From NCBI GenBank assembly GCA_918026815.1, contig CAKJVC010000055.1, positions 310,001 to 374,000 on the forward strand: a stretch of DNA of 64,000 nt, given 5' to 3'. The DNA is from Chalara sp. BL73 (lineage: Eukaryota > Ascomycota > Leotiomycetes > Helotiales). Positions 1 through 9,531 of the stretch are shown piece after piece; within the stretch, counting starts at the first letter, position 1, and every line of letters begins with the position of its first letter. The notes beneath the pieces are model-generated. The model was not told where the DNA came from. It made no database searches and was given only the letters and a program-made list of their open reading frames with translations. The position numbers were made by a program, and so were the translations under genes.

Positions 1-820
1 GCCTAATTATAGACGTTTGCTCTTTGGCAAACTCAATCAACATGTCCGACGAAAAGGTATACCAGTCAAGGGTATGTAATTCGTTATTTGTGTAGATCTC
101 AAGGAACGGCGGCTGAACAGTCTCAAAGCTCTCATACTGGGAAGACCAGAAGACCCGACCCTGGGCCGCATTTAAGTTCTGGATAGTCCCGTACTTACCT
201 TTCAGCCATGAACGGAATCTTCTGATCGCATTATGGTCGTAGCTCCGTACAGTGTCATGGCAGCCAAATTCGTTATCGAGCTGCCAACCTATAACAGCCG
301 GGTGATTCCCATATCGCTCAGCTAACTTCATTGTGATCTTTTGACTAAGGTTTCGATAGTCAAACGAGGAAAAGCTGTAATGCCGCCGAGATCCGAAGAT
401 TAGCGTCGTGTTAGTCCGATCAACGAAGTCGACATCATACTTCTCCGTAAGCCAATTTGGTGGTGCGGCAGTTGGGGTCCCAATAATGGCCTTGAGCCCG
501 TACTTGCTAAACAGTTCAAGTGTTCTATCGAGAAGCGTAAAATTGTACTGCCCTTCTACCGGTTCTAGAATTGACCAATCAAATTCATTTACGCGGACAA
601 ATGAGAAATTATTATCTCGAATCTGCGATATATCCGTCTCCCAAGCAGACTCTGGCCATTGCGACGGGTAGTAGTCGACAGCCAGATGAAGTCCGCTTGG
701 CCACCTGTTGGTAGATGGTGCTAACGTGAAGTTCTGAGCCCTTGGTAGCACTTTGAAGGATGTTGATGCGCCAAGCGCTTTCTGGATTAGCACTGCGGCA
801 ACAATTGACTGGCAACGCAT
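1..820 (-). CDS. GH42 beta-galactosidase, N-terminal part (cut by window edge)
   Basis: This is the N-terminal ~273 residues of a glycoside hydrolase family 42 beta-galactosidase, which hydrolyses terminal beta-galactosides; the rest lies beyond position 1. The frame is open from the ATG at 820-818 to the edge. It starts with a short hydrophobic stretch (MRCQSIVAAVLIQKALGA), a likely secretion signal. Family motifs follow in order: VDYYPSQWPE near residue 49, VRVNEFDWSILEP near 75, GTPTAAPPNW near 114, FGSRRHY near 142 and WQLDNEFGCHD near 179, where Glu184 is the expected acid/base. Asn-X-Ser/Thr sites fit a secreted protein. The nucleophile domain is outside the window. No intron was seen in the visible part. 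GH42 is much commoner in bacteria than in fungi, so its origin is of interest. Confidence 0.9.
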   Translation of the reverse strand, partial: MRCQSIVAAVLIQKALGASTSFKVLPRAQNFTLAPSTNRWPSGLHLAVDYYPSQWPESAWETDISQIRDNNFSFVRVNEFDWSILEPVEGQYNFTLLDRTLELFSKYGLKAIIGTPTAAPPNWLTEKYDVDFVDRTNTTLIFGSRRHYSFSSFDYRNLSQKITMKLAERYGNHPAVIGWQLDNEFGCHDTVRSYDHNAIRRFRSWLKGKYGTIQNLNAAQGRVFWSSQYESFETVQPPFLEIYTNNELHTLDWYTFSSDMLIEFAKEQTSIIR

Positions 821-2010
821 CTTGACAGGCGAACTCAGTGTCCAGGAGATTGCCCCAACGATAGTACTAATGTCAATTAAGAAACACACATAGATCAAGT
901 TGCCTTTATGTACACCTTGACGCGGCCGCCTTGCATCCTACATAGGCCCACAACAATACCGAGTCGTGCGCCGAGCGGTGCATAACCTAAGCATTGGGTC
1001 GTCATATTTGCTAATTGACGATGCGAGTTCTTCATGTGGGATTGCGAGGAAAACTATGTTATCCCGTCCTGAATCGGCGCAAAATCATTCGTCATCTCCG
1101 TAGGTAGAGCATATGGAGTTGTTGGAGCATTTGTGAGGTCAACATGTCAACGCTGATGTTAAGCGCTCCAACAGCGTGACACTAATACGCACTTCCCCGT
1201 TGCTCGATGCCGATGTCTTAAGATTTCTCGCGAAGAACTCCATACTCAATTGGTGCGCTTAAATAGAAGATTTATAACTACGTTGAAATCCTTAGCGGCA
1301 GCTGATCGTTTTCGGCAGTCTCATCACGCACAATAAAAGATGCTAGTGGAGCTTACTGACAAGAGTGGAAGCAGAACAAGCCAATCACATCTTTACACTC
1401 GATATAACCTGAGTCAGTGCATCTACGTGATCTGCTTATTAGGGAACACAAATCTTTAATTAAAAAAAATCAACAAACAGGTAGTCCATATAACAAAACA
1501 TTTCACATGAGCAAGACTTCCGATCAAAAGCGGTTTTATTCAGCTTTTGCCATTCAATAAACATTCCACTTTTAGGATAAAAAATACACGGAGTCCGCCT
1601 TGCAACCAGAGTATATTACAGAATTCAAACCTGCGGTGCATTAAGCATAGGGAACAGTTATTGTATAATTCTGAAGTGGCTTCCAAAACTGAGTCAAGCG
1701 AAGTGTAATCATTCAGAAAGAGTAGCAGCGGGAGGCAGTCGCGCCAGGATTTTAGCCTGGACTAGAAGTACGGCAACGGAATTGAAGGTCGGAATACGCC
1801 CACAAAACAAGAGATCACTGTCCACAATCATGAATAATTTCCAGAGATTTTCGGCTACTTGCCAAATTACCAACTTGGTGAGCCCCACGGGGTGTCGACT
1901 GAGCACCTTTGCCCATATAGATAGTCTTCTAATTAACTTCGGCGCGTAACATATTTACAATTGAAAGAGTCATACTTGCTTTTACTTTAATTTCTTGCTA
2001 GTTTTGCATA
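821..2010. other. intergenic, no convincing gene
   Basis: The stretch upstream of the GH42 start and of the dead LigB gene. A 65-codon frame on the minus strand at 1709-1906 has no recognisable motif and no splice context, so I do not call it. The sequence is AT-rich with short A and T runs. Confidence 0.5.
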
Positions 2011-2620
2011 ATGCCTTCTCATAATAAGGATGGAAAAGCGATACCTACTGGTCTATCACCGGTCCACTTCTTCTCGCATGGCTCAACTGCAATGTTAGGA
2101 GAGGAGTCTAAATCGGCCGATTACTGGAAATCCTGTGGTGAACGCAGCACTGGCGAACGGCATTAAACATGTCGTGATCACGGTGAGCTTCTCCCAAGGG
2201 AAAAAAAAGGGGGCCAGATTGCGCTCGTATTTGGCTTTCTCTCAAATAAGGCGCATACTGGGCTGCCATTAATGATGAAATACAAGTAGCTACAAATCCG
2301 ACGCCGACAAAGGCACCTATTGGAGGTGTTCAACCTCAGAAATACGTTGACTATAAGCTAGTGCCCGATCTTCCCATGGCAGGCCGCGCAAACCTTGATT
2401 CGAACCTTCCCTAAAGGCCGCCCTCTTACAGCCATCATCAGCATGAATGCGCGTTTTGATCCACACTATCACATGCGAGTAGGCGCTGCACTACGCCATC
2501 TGCGCCGGGAGAAGAATATCCTTTTCACCGGCTCTGGAGGTGCTGTCCACAGCCTTTACCGCAATGTGTGGACGCCTCCTTTACTATTTACAGACAATTT
2601 CAGTTATAACCGATCTCCAA
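2011..2620 (+). pseudogene. broken LigB-type (class III extradiol) ring-opening dioxygenase
   Basis: This is the remnant of a fungal DODA/LigB-family dioxygenase, a non-haem iron enzyme that opens catechol-type rings. From the ATG at 2011 the frame gives the family N-terminus (PVHFFSHGSTAMLGEES, then SADYWKSCG), including the metal-ligand His region. A frame change near 2150 leads to a stop at 2164-2166, while the neighbouring frame continues as ALANGIKHVVIT. A likely intron runs from about 2183 to 2249. After it a frame change inside the conserved AHW motif precedes AAINDEIQVATNPTP and YVDYKLVPDLPMAGR. The next family segment is missing. The last block, in the frame opened at 2395, gives RTFPKG, ISMNARFDPHYHMRVGAAL, TGSGGAVHSLYRNVW. 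Two frame changes plus an internal deletion make it non-functional. Confidence 0.85.
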
Positions 2621-2645
2621 ATTCCAGAGTAATGCCCATTTGGTA

Positions 2646-2668
2646 TTTTTTTTTTTTTTTTTTTTTTT
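2646..2668. repeat. 23-base poly-T run
   Basis: An uninterrupted T run just after the last recognisable LigB block. On the minus strand it is poly-A. It could mark slippage or the tail of an old insertion; nothing else supports an insertion. Confidence 0.8.
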
Positions 2669-3715
2669 GAAAGCTAAACCAAGGCTATAATTCTGTCTTT
2701 TTAATGCTTTTTGCATCTTATACTATTATATTTGGATCACTCTCTGCCTCCTTCAGCACTTGGCTCATGAAGCAAAAATTCACTCCTAGGAAGAATTTTT
2801 CTGACAAAAACACTTTTAGCAGAGTCGAAAGAGCTTGCGTAACTGATAGAAAATATTTAATACTAAGCTACCAGCACATGATCTTCGCCTTCAGCACGAC
2901 AAATTACTTCAATTAATTGATACAATGTTTTAGATGAAACGTTAAATGTTGAACACCTTTTTCGAACCGGCTTAACTACCTCTATCCAGCAAAATTTCTT
3001 CCCAGAGACGTATGTATATAGCCCCTAGGCTTTCGTCTTCAGCAACATTGCCACTGCTTTCGCCACGCTACGAGCACATATTACGCCCTCAAGTTGCTTT
3101 TCGTTCCCAAGTATCAATACAATTCAGTTGGCGATATTCCTCAGAAACGCTTCGCTAATATTCTTAAGATATCGGTTGGCAGGAGAGACAACATAATCCA
3201 CCAGCCAACCGACGTACATCAAAGTCCTAGTTTTGCCCTCATAAAACTTTACGAACTAGCTCGTAGTTTATATAGTACAATGTAAGTTAATTTGAGTACT
3301 CTTTCAGATCACCTTTGTACTTAGCAATTATAAGCGTTTGCACTTTGAAGATCATAGTTGAATCAATTCATGTCCCATACTTGAGCAGGTTTTACTTTAG
3401 TTCTTCTAGAACATCATTGTAGGACGGTGAATGCACATGTTACATGTTCAAACGAGAGATCTAATAAATCATGTAAATTTAAAGATTGACCTGACATGTG
3501 CCTGTCTGAAATTCAACTGTCACCATCATTCGTTAAGTCTTTGGCTTAAAACATGTCAAGGATTGTTGACCCGCCGTCACACCAACACTTTGAAAGGAGC
3601 TTTGGGTGATGAGACTGCATAACGGTAAAAACATCATAGTAAAACAATACAATTAGCAAACCAACACAAGATCTGATGGCTCTGTTCTTTGTGATACGCC
3701 TCTTATACTACAGTA
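2669..3715. other. AT-rich intergenic, no gene recognised
   Basis: Small frames of 63 to 70 codons occur on the + strand, but none shows a domain, a signal peptide or a splice pattern. The region is downstream of the permease stop. Confidence 0.5.
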
Positions 3716-5283
3716 TTAACTACGATAGTTCTTTCTGGCATAGAAAACCCAATTCAAGCCAAAAACTATAAAGACACAGCCCAGAACCGCACTCGTATAA
3801 TTCATTGTCGCAGACGTAACTGGCAAGTATTGTGGGAAAAGGAGAACTATGCTCATCAAACTCATCCAAGCCATTGATATCCAGTTTAGGATAGGCCCAG
3901 CCGCTCCAAGGTTCACATAACGGCGTTGTTGCTTTTGTAGTGGTTGCCGATTCGCTAAGAGGCACGAAATAGGGATCATGTAACTAATGAAGAAGCATAT
4001 GGCAGCGGAACCTAAGATTGCGTTGAGTGCGGTGGTTGGGCCGAGGCAAAGCAGACCAACGAGAGAAGACACTCCGGCTGTAAAATATATGGCGTTTGCT
4101 GGAAGCTCGTGGTCAGAGGTGCGGGCTAGCCATGGAGACATTATCAGATGACGTTCTCTCGCCAAACTCCACAAAACGCGGCTGCAGGTAGTTGTCAAAG
4201 AGGCGCTGCCAACGAAAAACACAACAACATAGACAACCATTAACGCAATTGTTAAAGGCACTGATCTTATTGAGTCGAGGAAGAGTTGTGCAATCGGTTG
4301 ACCGCCGACTGGAGTGAAAAGATTTTCCTCGTTCGTGATGCAAAACAGAAATACGATAACCATTGGCAAACCCGAGAGACCACCCAGAATTGATGTTCCA
4401 ATCATGACCTGGGGCACTTGTTTGCGAGGGTCTGGTACCTCATCGGTAAGATGTGTGGAGGAATCAAAAGCGTTTGTAGCTGTAATGCCTGGAAGGAGAC
4501 CCAGCAAAAATACAAAACCCTTGGAGTCCCAGCCTGTAATATCGACAAAGTCGACGAAAACCGTCGAAGCTGAGCGCTTTTCTGATGTCCGCGCGAGGAG
4601 CGCAGCCATTACAAAAACTGCTCCACCATTAACAAAAACGGCCATTGTTCTTAACAGAAATGAGAACCCTTTAAACAGAGGGACATTAAGAGTGATCGCA
4701 AATATCGCCGTTGCTAGATATAGCAAATAGACGTGGTAGCTATGCTGAACGAAATCTGGATTGGCAATAAGAATCGTTGCCCATAAGAGTTGCGAGTTGA
4801 ACAGATAGGTTCCTATCGTCCAGAAGAACCACGCTGCTGTCGTGAAAGCTCCCGTCCAATAACCCAAGGCCCGGGCCATCCGAGGGGGGGCAAGTACTGT
4901 GGACCAATGAACCTGGCCTTAGGAATTTTAGTTTGTCTAGCAGAAAAAAGTATAAATGGTGACTGACCAGACGAATGCGGGAATACTGCGGCCATCTCAG
5001 CAAGCGAGAAGCATATTATGATTTGGAACAATGTGGCTACGATGTATCCGTAGAAAAACACTGGACTCCCACCGACGCCAATCCCAAAGGCCAGGTATGT
5101 ACCAATGGTCAAGGGGGTTCCCACGACAGTGTAGCTCATTCCTAATGTGCTCCAGAGGTTGAAATGGTTTTTCGCTTCGTCGTTGGTACTCAGATCCACG
5201 GTGATACCATGATTGACAGTAGCACCTGTAGGCACTACTGTCAAGTGGACCTCGGGTTTGGCCTCAAGGTCGACATCACCCAT
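3716..5283 (-). CDS. APC-family amino acid/amine (GABA/choline-type) permease
   Basis: A fungal permease of the amino acid-polyamine-organocation family, likely in the plasma membrane, importing an amino acid, GABA, choline or another amine. Exons are 5283-4968 and 4917-3716, split by a 50-base phase-1 intron (GTCAGT..CCTAAG); together they encode about 505 residues, normal for the family. The junction reads SSGQVHW followed by LAPPRMARALGYWTG, a classical family block. The first helices hold NLWSTLGMSYTVVGTP; later blocks include GFVFLLGLLPGI, FDSSTHLTDEVPDP and SRVLWSLARER, with about 12 hydrophobic segments. The frame is open upstream to 5496, but the ATG at 5283 (MGDVDLEAKPEV) fits the cytoplasmic N-terminus better. 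It is the only intact gene between 0.8 and 9.5 kb. The substrate cannot be read from the sequence. Confidence 0.88.
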
Positions 5284-6101
5284 ATTGTTGGAAATACAGT
5301 TGTATGACCGAAGTGCAAACTTTGGGAAGGCTGGTTGAAGCAGCAGTGGTGCTAGTTTCAGGCGGGTGAGCTTGGACACGAGATGTGATGTGAGGAAGGA
5401 GAATTGGGAGACGAACGGCAGGAATATAAAAAAAAGAGAACCAGCCAACAAAATAGAAGATCTCAACCTGATCAAGTCAAATCTATTTGTAACCAATTTT
5501 CAAGGTATTATTGCTCTGCTGCTGTTATCTATGACTAGCAGAGTAGCGGCGGCTATGGCTTGGAAACCCTGGATAAGGAGAAACAAAAGTATTCGACGAT
5601 GGAGTAACAAAAATGAGGGGTACGCTACTTTTTAATGTGGCGACGGGATCTAGACCCATCTTGGCAAATGCAACCCTTTCGAGTCTACTGTACTATCCTC
5701 TGCTGCCCTGTCTGATAGAATTTTTGGTTACATCGTGGAAACCTACCACATACGGTCTAGTGGATCAATGCTTGGCAGGGGTGACAGGGGGCTATCATGA
5801 AGTTTGCCTCTAGCAATACACACATTAACAAACCAGATATCTCTAGTCTGTCTGTCAGGCGGGTATTTTTTGCCCGTAGATATATAAGTATGTAAGATGG
5901 AGACGCGTAACAGACGCTTTCGCATTGCACGCATTTGAACCCCCATAGTTTGAGATACTTAATAAACTTTTGTTCAGTGTAGTCTTAACATCAAGGAATC
6001 ATTAGAAGTCCTCATATTCAGATAGGTGTTTTCTGTTGTCCCTTTTCTGCCAGCCTGATATTTTAATATCATAGTTTTCCTCCCCACAACAAACAGAAGC
6101 A
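5284..6101. other. promoter region of the permease; nothing else seen
   Basis: This lies between the permease start and the dead PhyH gene. The upstream frame extension of the permease (5284-5496) is treated as leader. No other coding signal was found. Confidence 0.5.
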
Positions 6102-7050
6102 ATGACCGGCTCTTCAACCACCACAAAATTGAGAAGCGGCCATGCCTTCAGCGGCTCGGAAGCTATTCATTCGGTCATGCGAGAGGATGACGAGGTGACC
6201 ATTACGGGGACTGCTCAGCCCGATCAGGTTTCTTGAATAAATAAGGAGATTCAACCTGCACTGGATTAGCTCGATGCAGGTTCCAAACACGTAGACGAAT
6301 GGACCAGAGAGTTCCACGGAAGCAATACGAAACGCCTAACAAATCTCGTGATGCTGAGCAAGGCTTTTTGGGAAGACGTTCTAGACAAGGACATAATTCA
6401 CAAGCTATGCGATCAGGCCTTTATGGAGGACTCGGGAACATACAGGCTGAACACGGCTCAGATTATTGAGATTAGGCCGGGAAATAAGGCCAGTGTTCTC
6501 AATATGCAACGTAAGCAAATCCCAGAATATGGCCCGTGTACGATAGCAGCATCGAGATAAGTAGCACAGCAACGCAATATTTGTTATCGTCAAATTTACT
6601 TTATTAGGACAAGCACGGGCCTTATACGGGTCTTGTTTAGATTGCATAGTAGGCCCTGGTTCGCCTGAGCCACGCCAACTTTATTGTAGCTCTCACTGAC
6701 TTTACGGATCACAACGAAGCAAACTCGTGTTATTCCTGGTAGTCACCTCTGGCCCGGCTATAAAACACTGGAAGTCTAGAAGATACAGTTCCTGCCGAGA
6801 TAGAAGCTGGCGATGTCTGTTTCATCAGTGGTAAAGTTGTACAGGGGGGGGGGGGAAGAACAGGACAGATAGCTTCTCCAAAAGGGAAATACACTCAGTT
6901 TTCAATGTTACTATCTAACACCAGAAGAGGCATACCCTTTTCTCGTAGAGAAATCGGTTGCTAGGCAGCTCAGCCCTTATGCCCAGCGCATGATAGCTTT
7001 CCGATCCCAACCTCCCAAGGACAGCTCAAGCCTGTCGCAATGTGATTATA
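6102..7050 (+). pseudogene. broken PhyH-family Fe(II)/2-oxoglutarate dioxygenase (AsqJ/FtmOx1-like)
   Basis: Remnant of a fungal phytanoyl-CoA-hydroxylase-like dioxygenase of the kind used in secondary metabolism. The ATG at 6102 opens a frame with REDDEVTITG, INKEIQPALD, FHGSNTKRLTNLV, LSKAFWEDVL and YRLNTAQIIEIRPGNKA, which is the usual order of this family. In-frame stops occur at 6234-6236 (TGA) and 6267-6269 (TAG). The iron-binding HRD region after PGNKA is garbled (SVLNMQRKQ). Further on, pieces in shifting frames match the C-terminal half: ALTDFTDHNEA near 6690, then EIEAGDVCFISGKVVQGGG and YYLTPEEAYPFLVEKSVA near 6920. A G run at 6844-6855 sits inside it. Two stops and several frame changes make it dead. 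The C-to-T type stop (CAG to TAG) would fit RIP, but I could not test this. Confidence 0.85.
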
Positions 7051-8224
7051 GAGAGCTTGCTGACGCAATTGGTCTCAGGGCATAAATTAAGTGTTCATGT
7101 ATTAGCCCTGCTTAGCCCATAATAGACATTGCCAGGGTCATTGTCAGTCCATAAATATGGTGTTCTATAATATAATCAGTTACATAAACATCATTTGTTT
7201 TATCGGGTAACTTATCAAATTTCATACTTACTGTATTTCAAATCTACATTTGTCCAGGAACTATGCCTTGTAACATGGATCCTTCATGGAACCTATACGG
7301 ACTTTGTTATCCACAGCACCAGAGCCATGGATGATGCTTCATGATAGGACTCTGGCGTATTGTCACAGTCCAACTGTATCTTTCAATCTTTGGGTCCTCT
7401 ATATATCATATCTATTTCCATCTAACTAGTTAATTTGCAAGACAAAGAGGAGGTGAAAAGCTTAGAATGGTGTGGAAAATACTGAGTCTGCGAAGATAAA
7501 TCTACAAGCCGGTGTTCAGTTCTAAAGGATTTCTTGACACTCTCTGTAGTTATGTGAAAGCCTAGCATTTGCGATTTACGATACGAAAATCTCTTACCAA
7601 GTAATAATCGATACACGCATTGAAGGAAAAGGATGATTGTGCATCAACGCACGCGCGGGAGTAAGCCATAACCTGTATCGGATGTCCCAAACTGATAACT
7701 TTAGTAATAACGGCGAAAGCCACTGCTTAGCCTTAGCCCGAGGCAGATCTCGCGGTGGGCTTCCTTAAGCGGACCATTATCCCGGTGATTGCGGATGTCA
7801 GGAATTGGCTTGCCTAATAGGCCAATGAACTGGAAAATCTCTTACAGGTCTACAACGTAGATACACATCATGCAATACAAGCAACAACAGCCTATATTCT
7901 ATCGACGTGATACATCTATCAATATCATACTCTCTGACAGAGAATGGCCGCCATCATAGTCACGTGTGTGGTAGAATGGGCTTTGCCGAAGAGCCAGGAG
8001 TAGTTCTTTGGCAAGATGCTGAAACTTAGTTGAGAATACCAAAATAAGCCATATAGTGAATGCTTCATTCCCCTTCGTAACGCAAGAAATCTTAACATTG
8101 CCAATTATTCTTAGGGAACTATGGTGCACCCCAGCGTCCAGCTTCTCACTACCAGCACATTTTCTCACTTCGTCTTAATCCTATACTTGATGAATCTCAA
8201 AATACAGTCTCTTATAAAGAAGCT
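7051..8224. other. intergenic between two dead genes
   Basis: AT-rich, with only short frames. The 5' half of the amine oxidase might once have lain here, but I could not recognise any of it. Confidence 0.4.
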
Positions 8225-8760
8225 CATCCCATGAGCCGTAGCGAGTTGAACCTACGACGCGGGCTACTATACCAAGGAGACATTGATCGAAAAGTCCAAG
8301 GGATTCGATAAGAATACTACGAAGAACCGTGTCTTCAAATCAAGAATTTGGCTTCCATAAATCCGGTCAGCAAGAAACCCGGTGGCTATAAGATTATGGC
8401 CGGCGACTTCCAAAAAAAAACTCGCGGACAAAGACTCTTTCCCTCATAAATGTGACGAGTTCGCTGATCACAATATTTATGTCACTAAGTACTGGCCAAA
8501 CGAACTTTATGCTGCTGGACAATATACCAATCAACCCCATGGAGGCACCGGAGTGCGTGCATGGGCAAGCAGAGAAGATCTCGTCGTGAATGAAGACATT
8601 ACGGTTTAGGTGCAATTCGAAATCAACCATGTCCGCCGGAATTGAAAATTTCCTCGTTACGCCAAAGCGAAATATTGGGAGTACACCTTAGGCCCGTCAA
8701 CTTTTTGCACCAAAAATCCAGCTCCCGATGTTCCTGAATCGGTCCAGTAGCTCAATAAGA
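8225..8760 (+). pseudogene. copper amine oxidase, C-terminal fragment, broken
   Basis: Fragment of a peroxisomal-type copper amine oxidase, a TPQ enzyme that oxidises primary amines to aldehydes with release of H2O2 and ammonia. Readable pieces on the + strand are AGYYTKETLIEKSKGF near 8260, TKNRVF, then (after a frame change) INPVSKKPGGYKIMAGDF near 8360. A run of A residues near 8410 shifts the frame again to LADKDSF, EFADHNIYVTKYWPNELYAAG and VNEDITV, ending at a stop where the family has Trp (VNEDITVW). Later bits resemble the last metal-ligand block (INHV) and the C-terminus (NPAPDVPESVQ). The catalytic Tyr/TPQ half was not found. A nearby tRNA-like hairpin is explained by this coding sequence. 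Confidence 0.85.
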
Positions 8761-9531
8761 GCTGCCAATTAGAGGCTAGAAAACCAAGCACAAAATTGAG
8801 ATTGCCAAGATGAACTTTGCATCCCTTTGGCGAGTTTTTGGCCGGTTGAAAGCAGCGATATTTGTTTTATGTACAGCGTAGTGATCAGATTGCAATTAGG
8901 TTTACAAGATACCTTAGAAACACGTGCTTTTGCTCGTAAGGTATCTAGCTTGCGTAAATTGCCTCCAGTCGAATAATTAGCTTACACTCCAGCTCTCTTT
9001 CATGGCCAACATTTATATTTCTTTGTTACAGTTCTTTCATTTTTCAATCACGTAGTAAATTTTCCAGTCTCTTTGCGCCATGCTACAATACCTCGATCTG
9101 CTTCAAAATATCGATAAGTTTCAACTTTAATTTAAGAGCTTTGTGATTCATTGGCTTAGTAAGGATAGCCCGGAACATGCTTGCTCTTTTCCGCTTTTCG
9201 CTCGCAACTATATTTGTGACTACCTATTCTAGAGAGTACTCAAAAATCTGCTTATAATACTTTCAACTTGGAAACAGGGAAAATTTATATGATATCAAGT
9301 CGGTGCGTTCGACGACCCTACGATGTAAGTTTAACTCAAATAGCGGACTTGGGTGTAAATGAGGGCTTTTTGGAATGGTTTTAATTCCAGTAGGGATGGT
9401 TTGCAGTATTTGCACATATTGATTCCGTCCGATCTCGGTTAAGGAACAAAGAATCGTGATAACAAGGGCCAGCACGAGGTTACATCTTCAACAAATTGCA
9501 TCACAATTCTCGATTAAGCAAACACATAACC
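8761..9531. other. intergenic, AT-rich
   Basis: No coding signal was found. This is the 5' flank of the large membrane-protein gene that starts at 9532. Confidence 0.5.

Noticed and set aside
5284..5496. N-terminal extension of the permease frame, with a hydrophobic stretch
   Set aside because: It adds a Leu/Phe-rich leader not seen in the family. The internal ATG at 5283 fits the usual cytoplasmic start.
8226..8285. tRNA-like T-arm hairpin on the minus strand (CGTAG-GTTCAACTCG-CTACG)
   Set aside because: No matching anticodon arm or acceptor stem, and the + strand reads as copper amine oxidase (YYTKETL).
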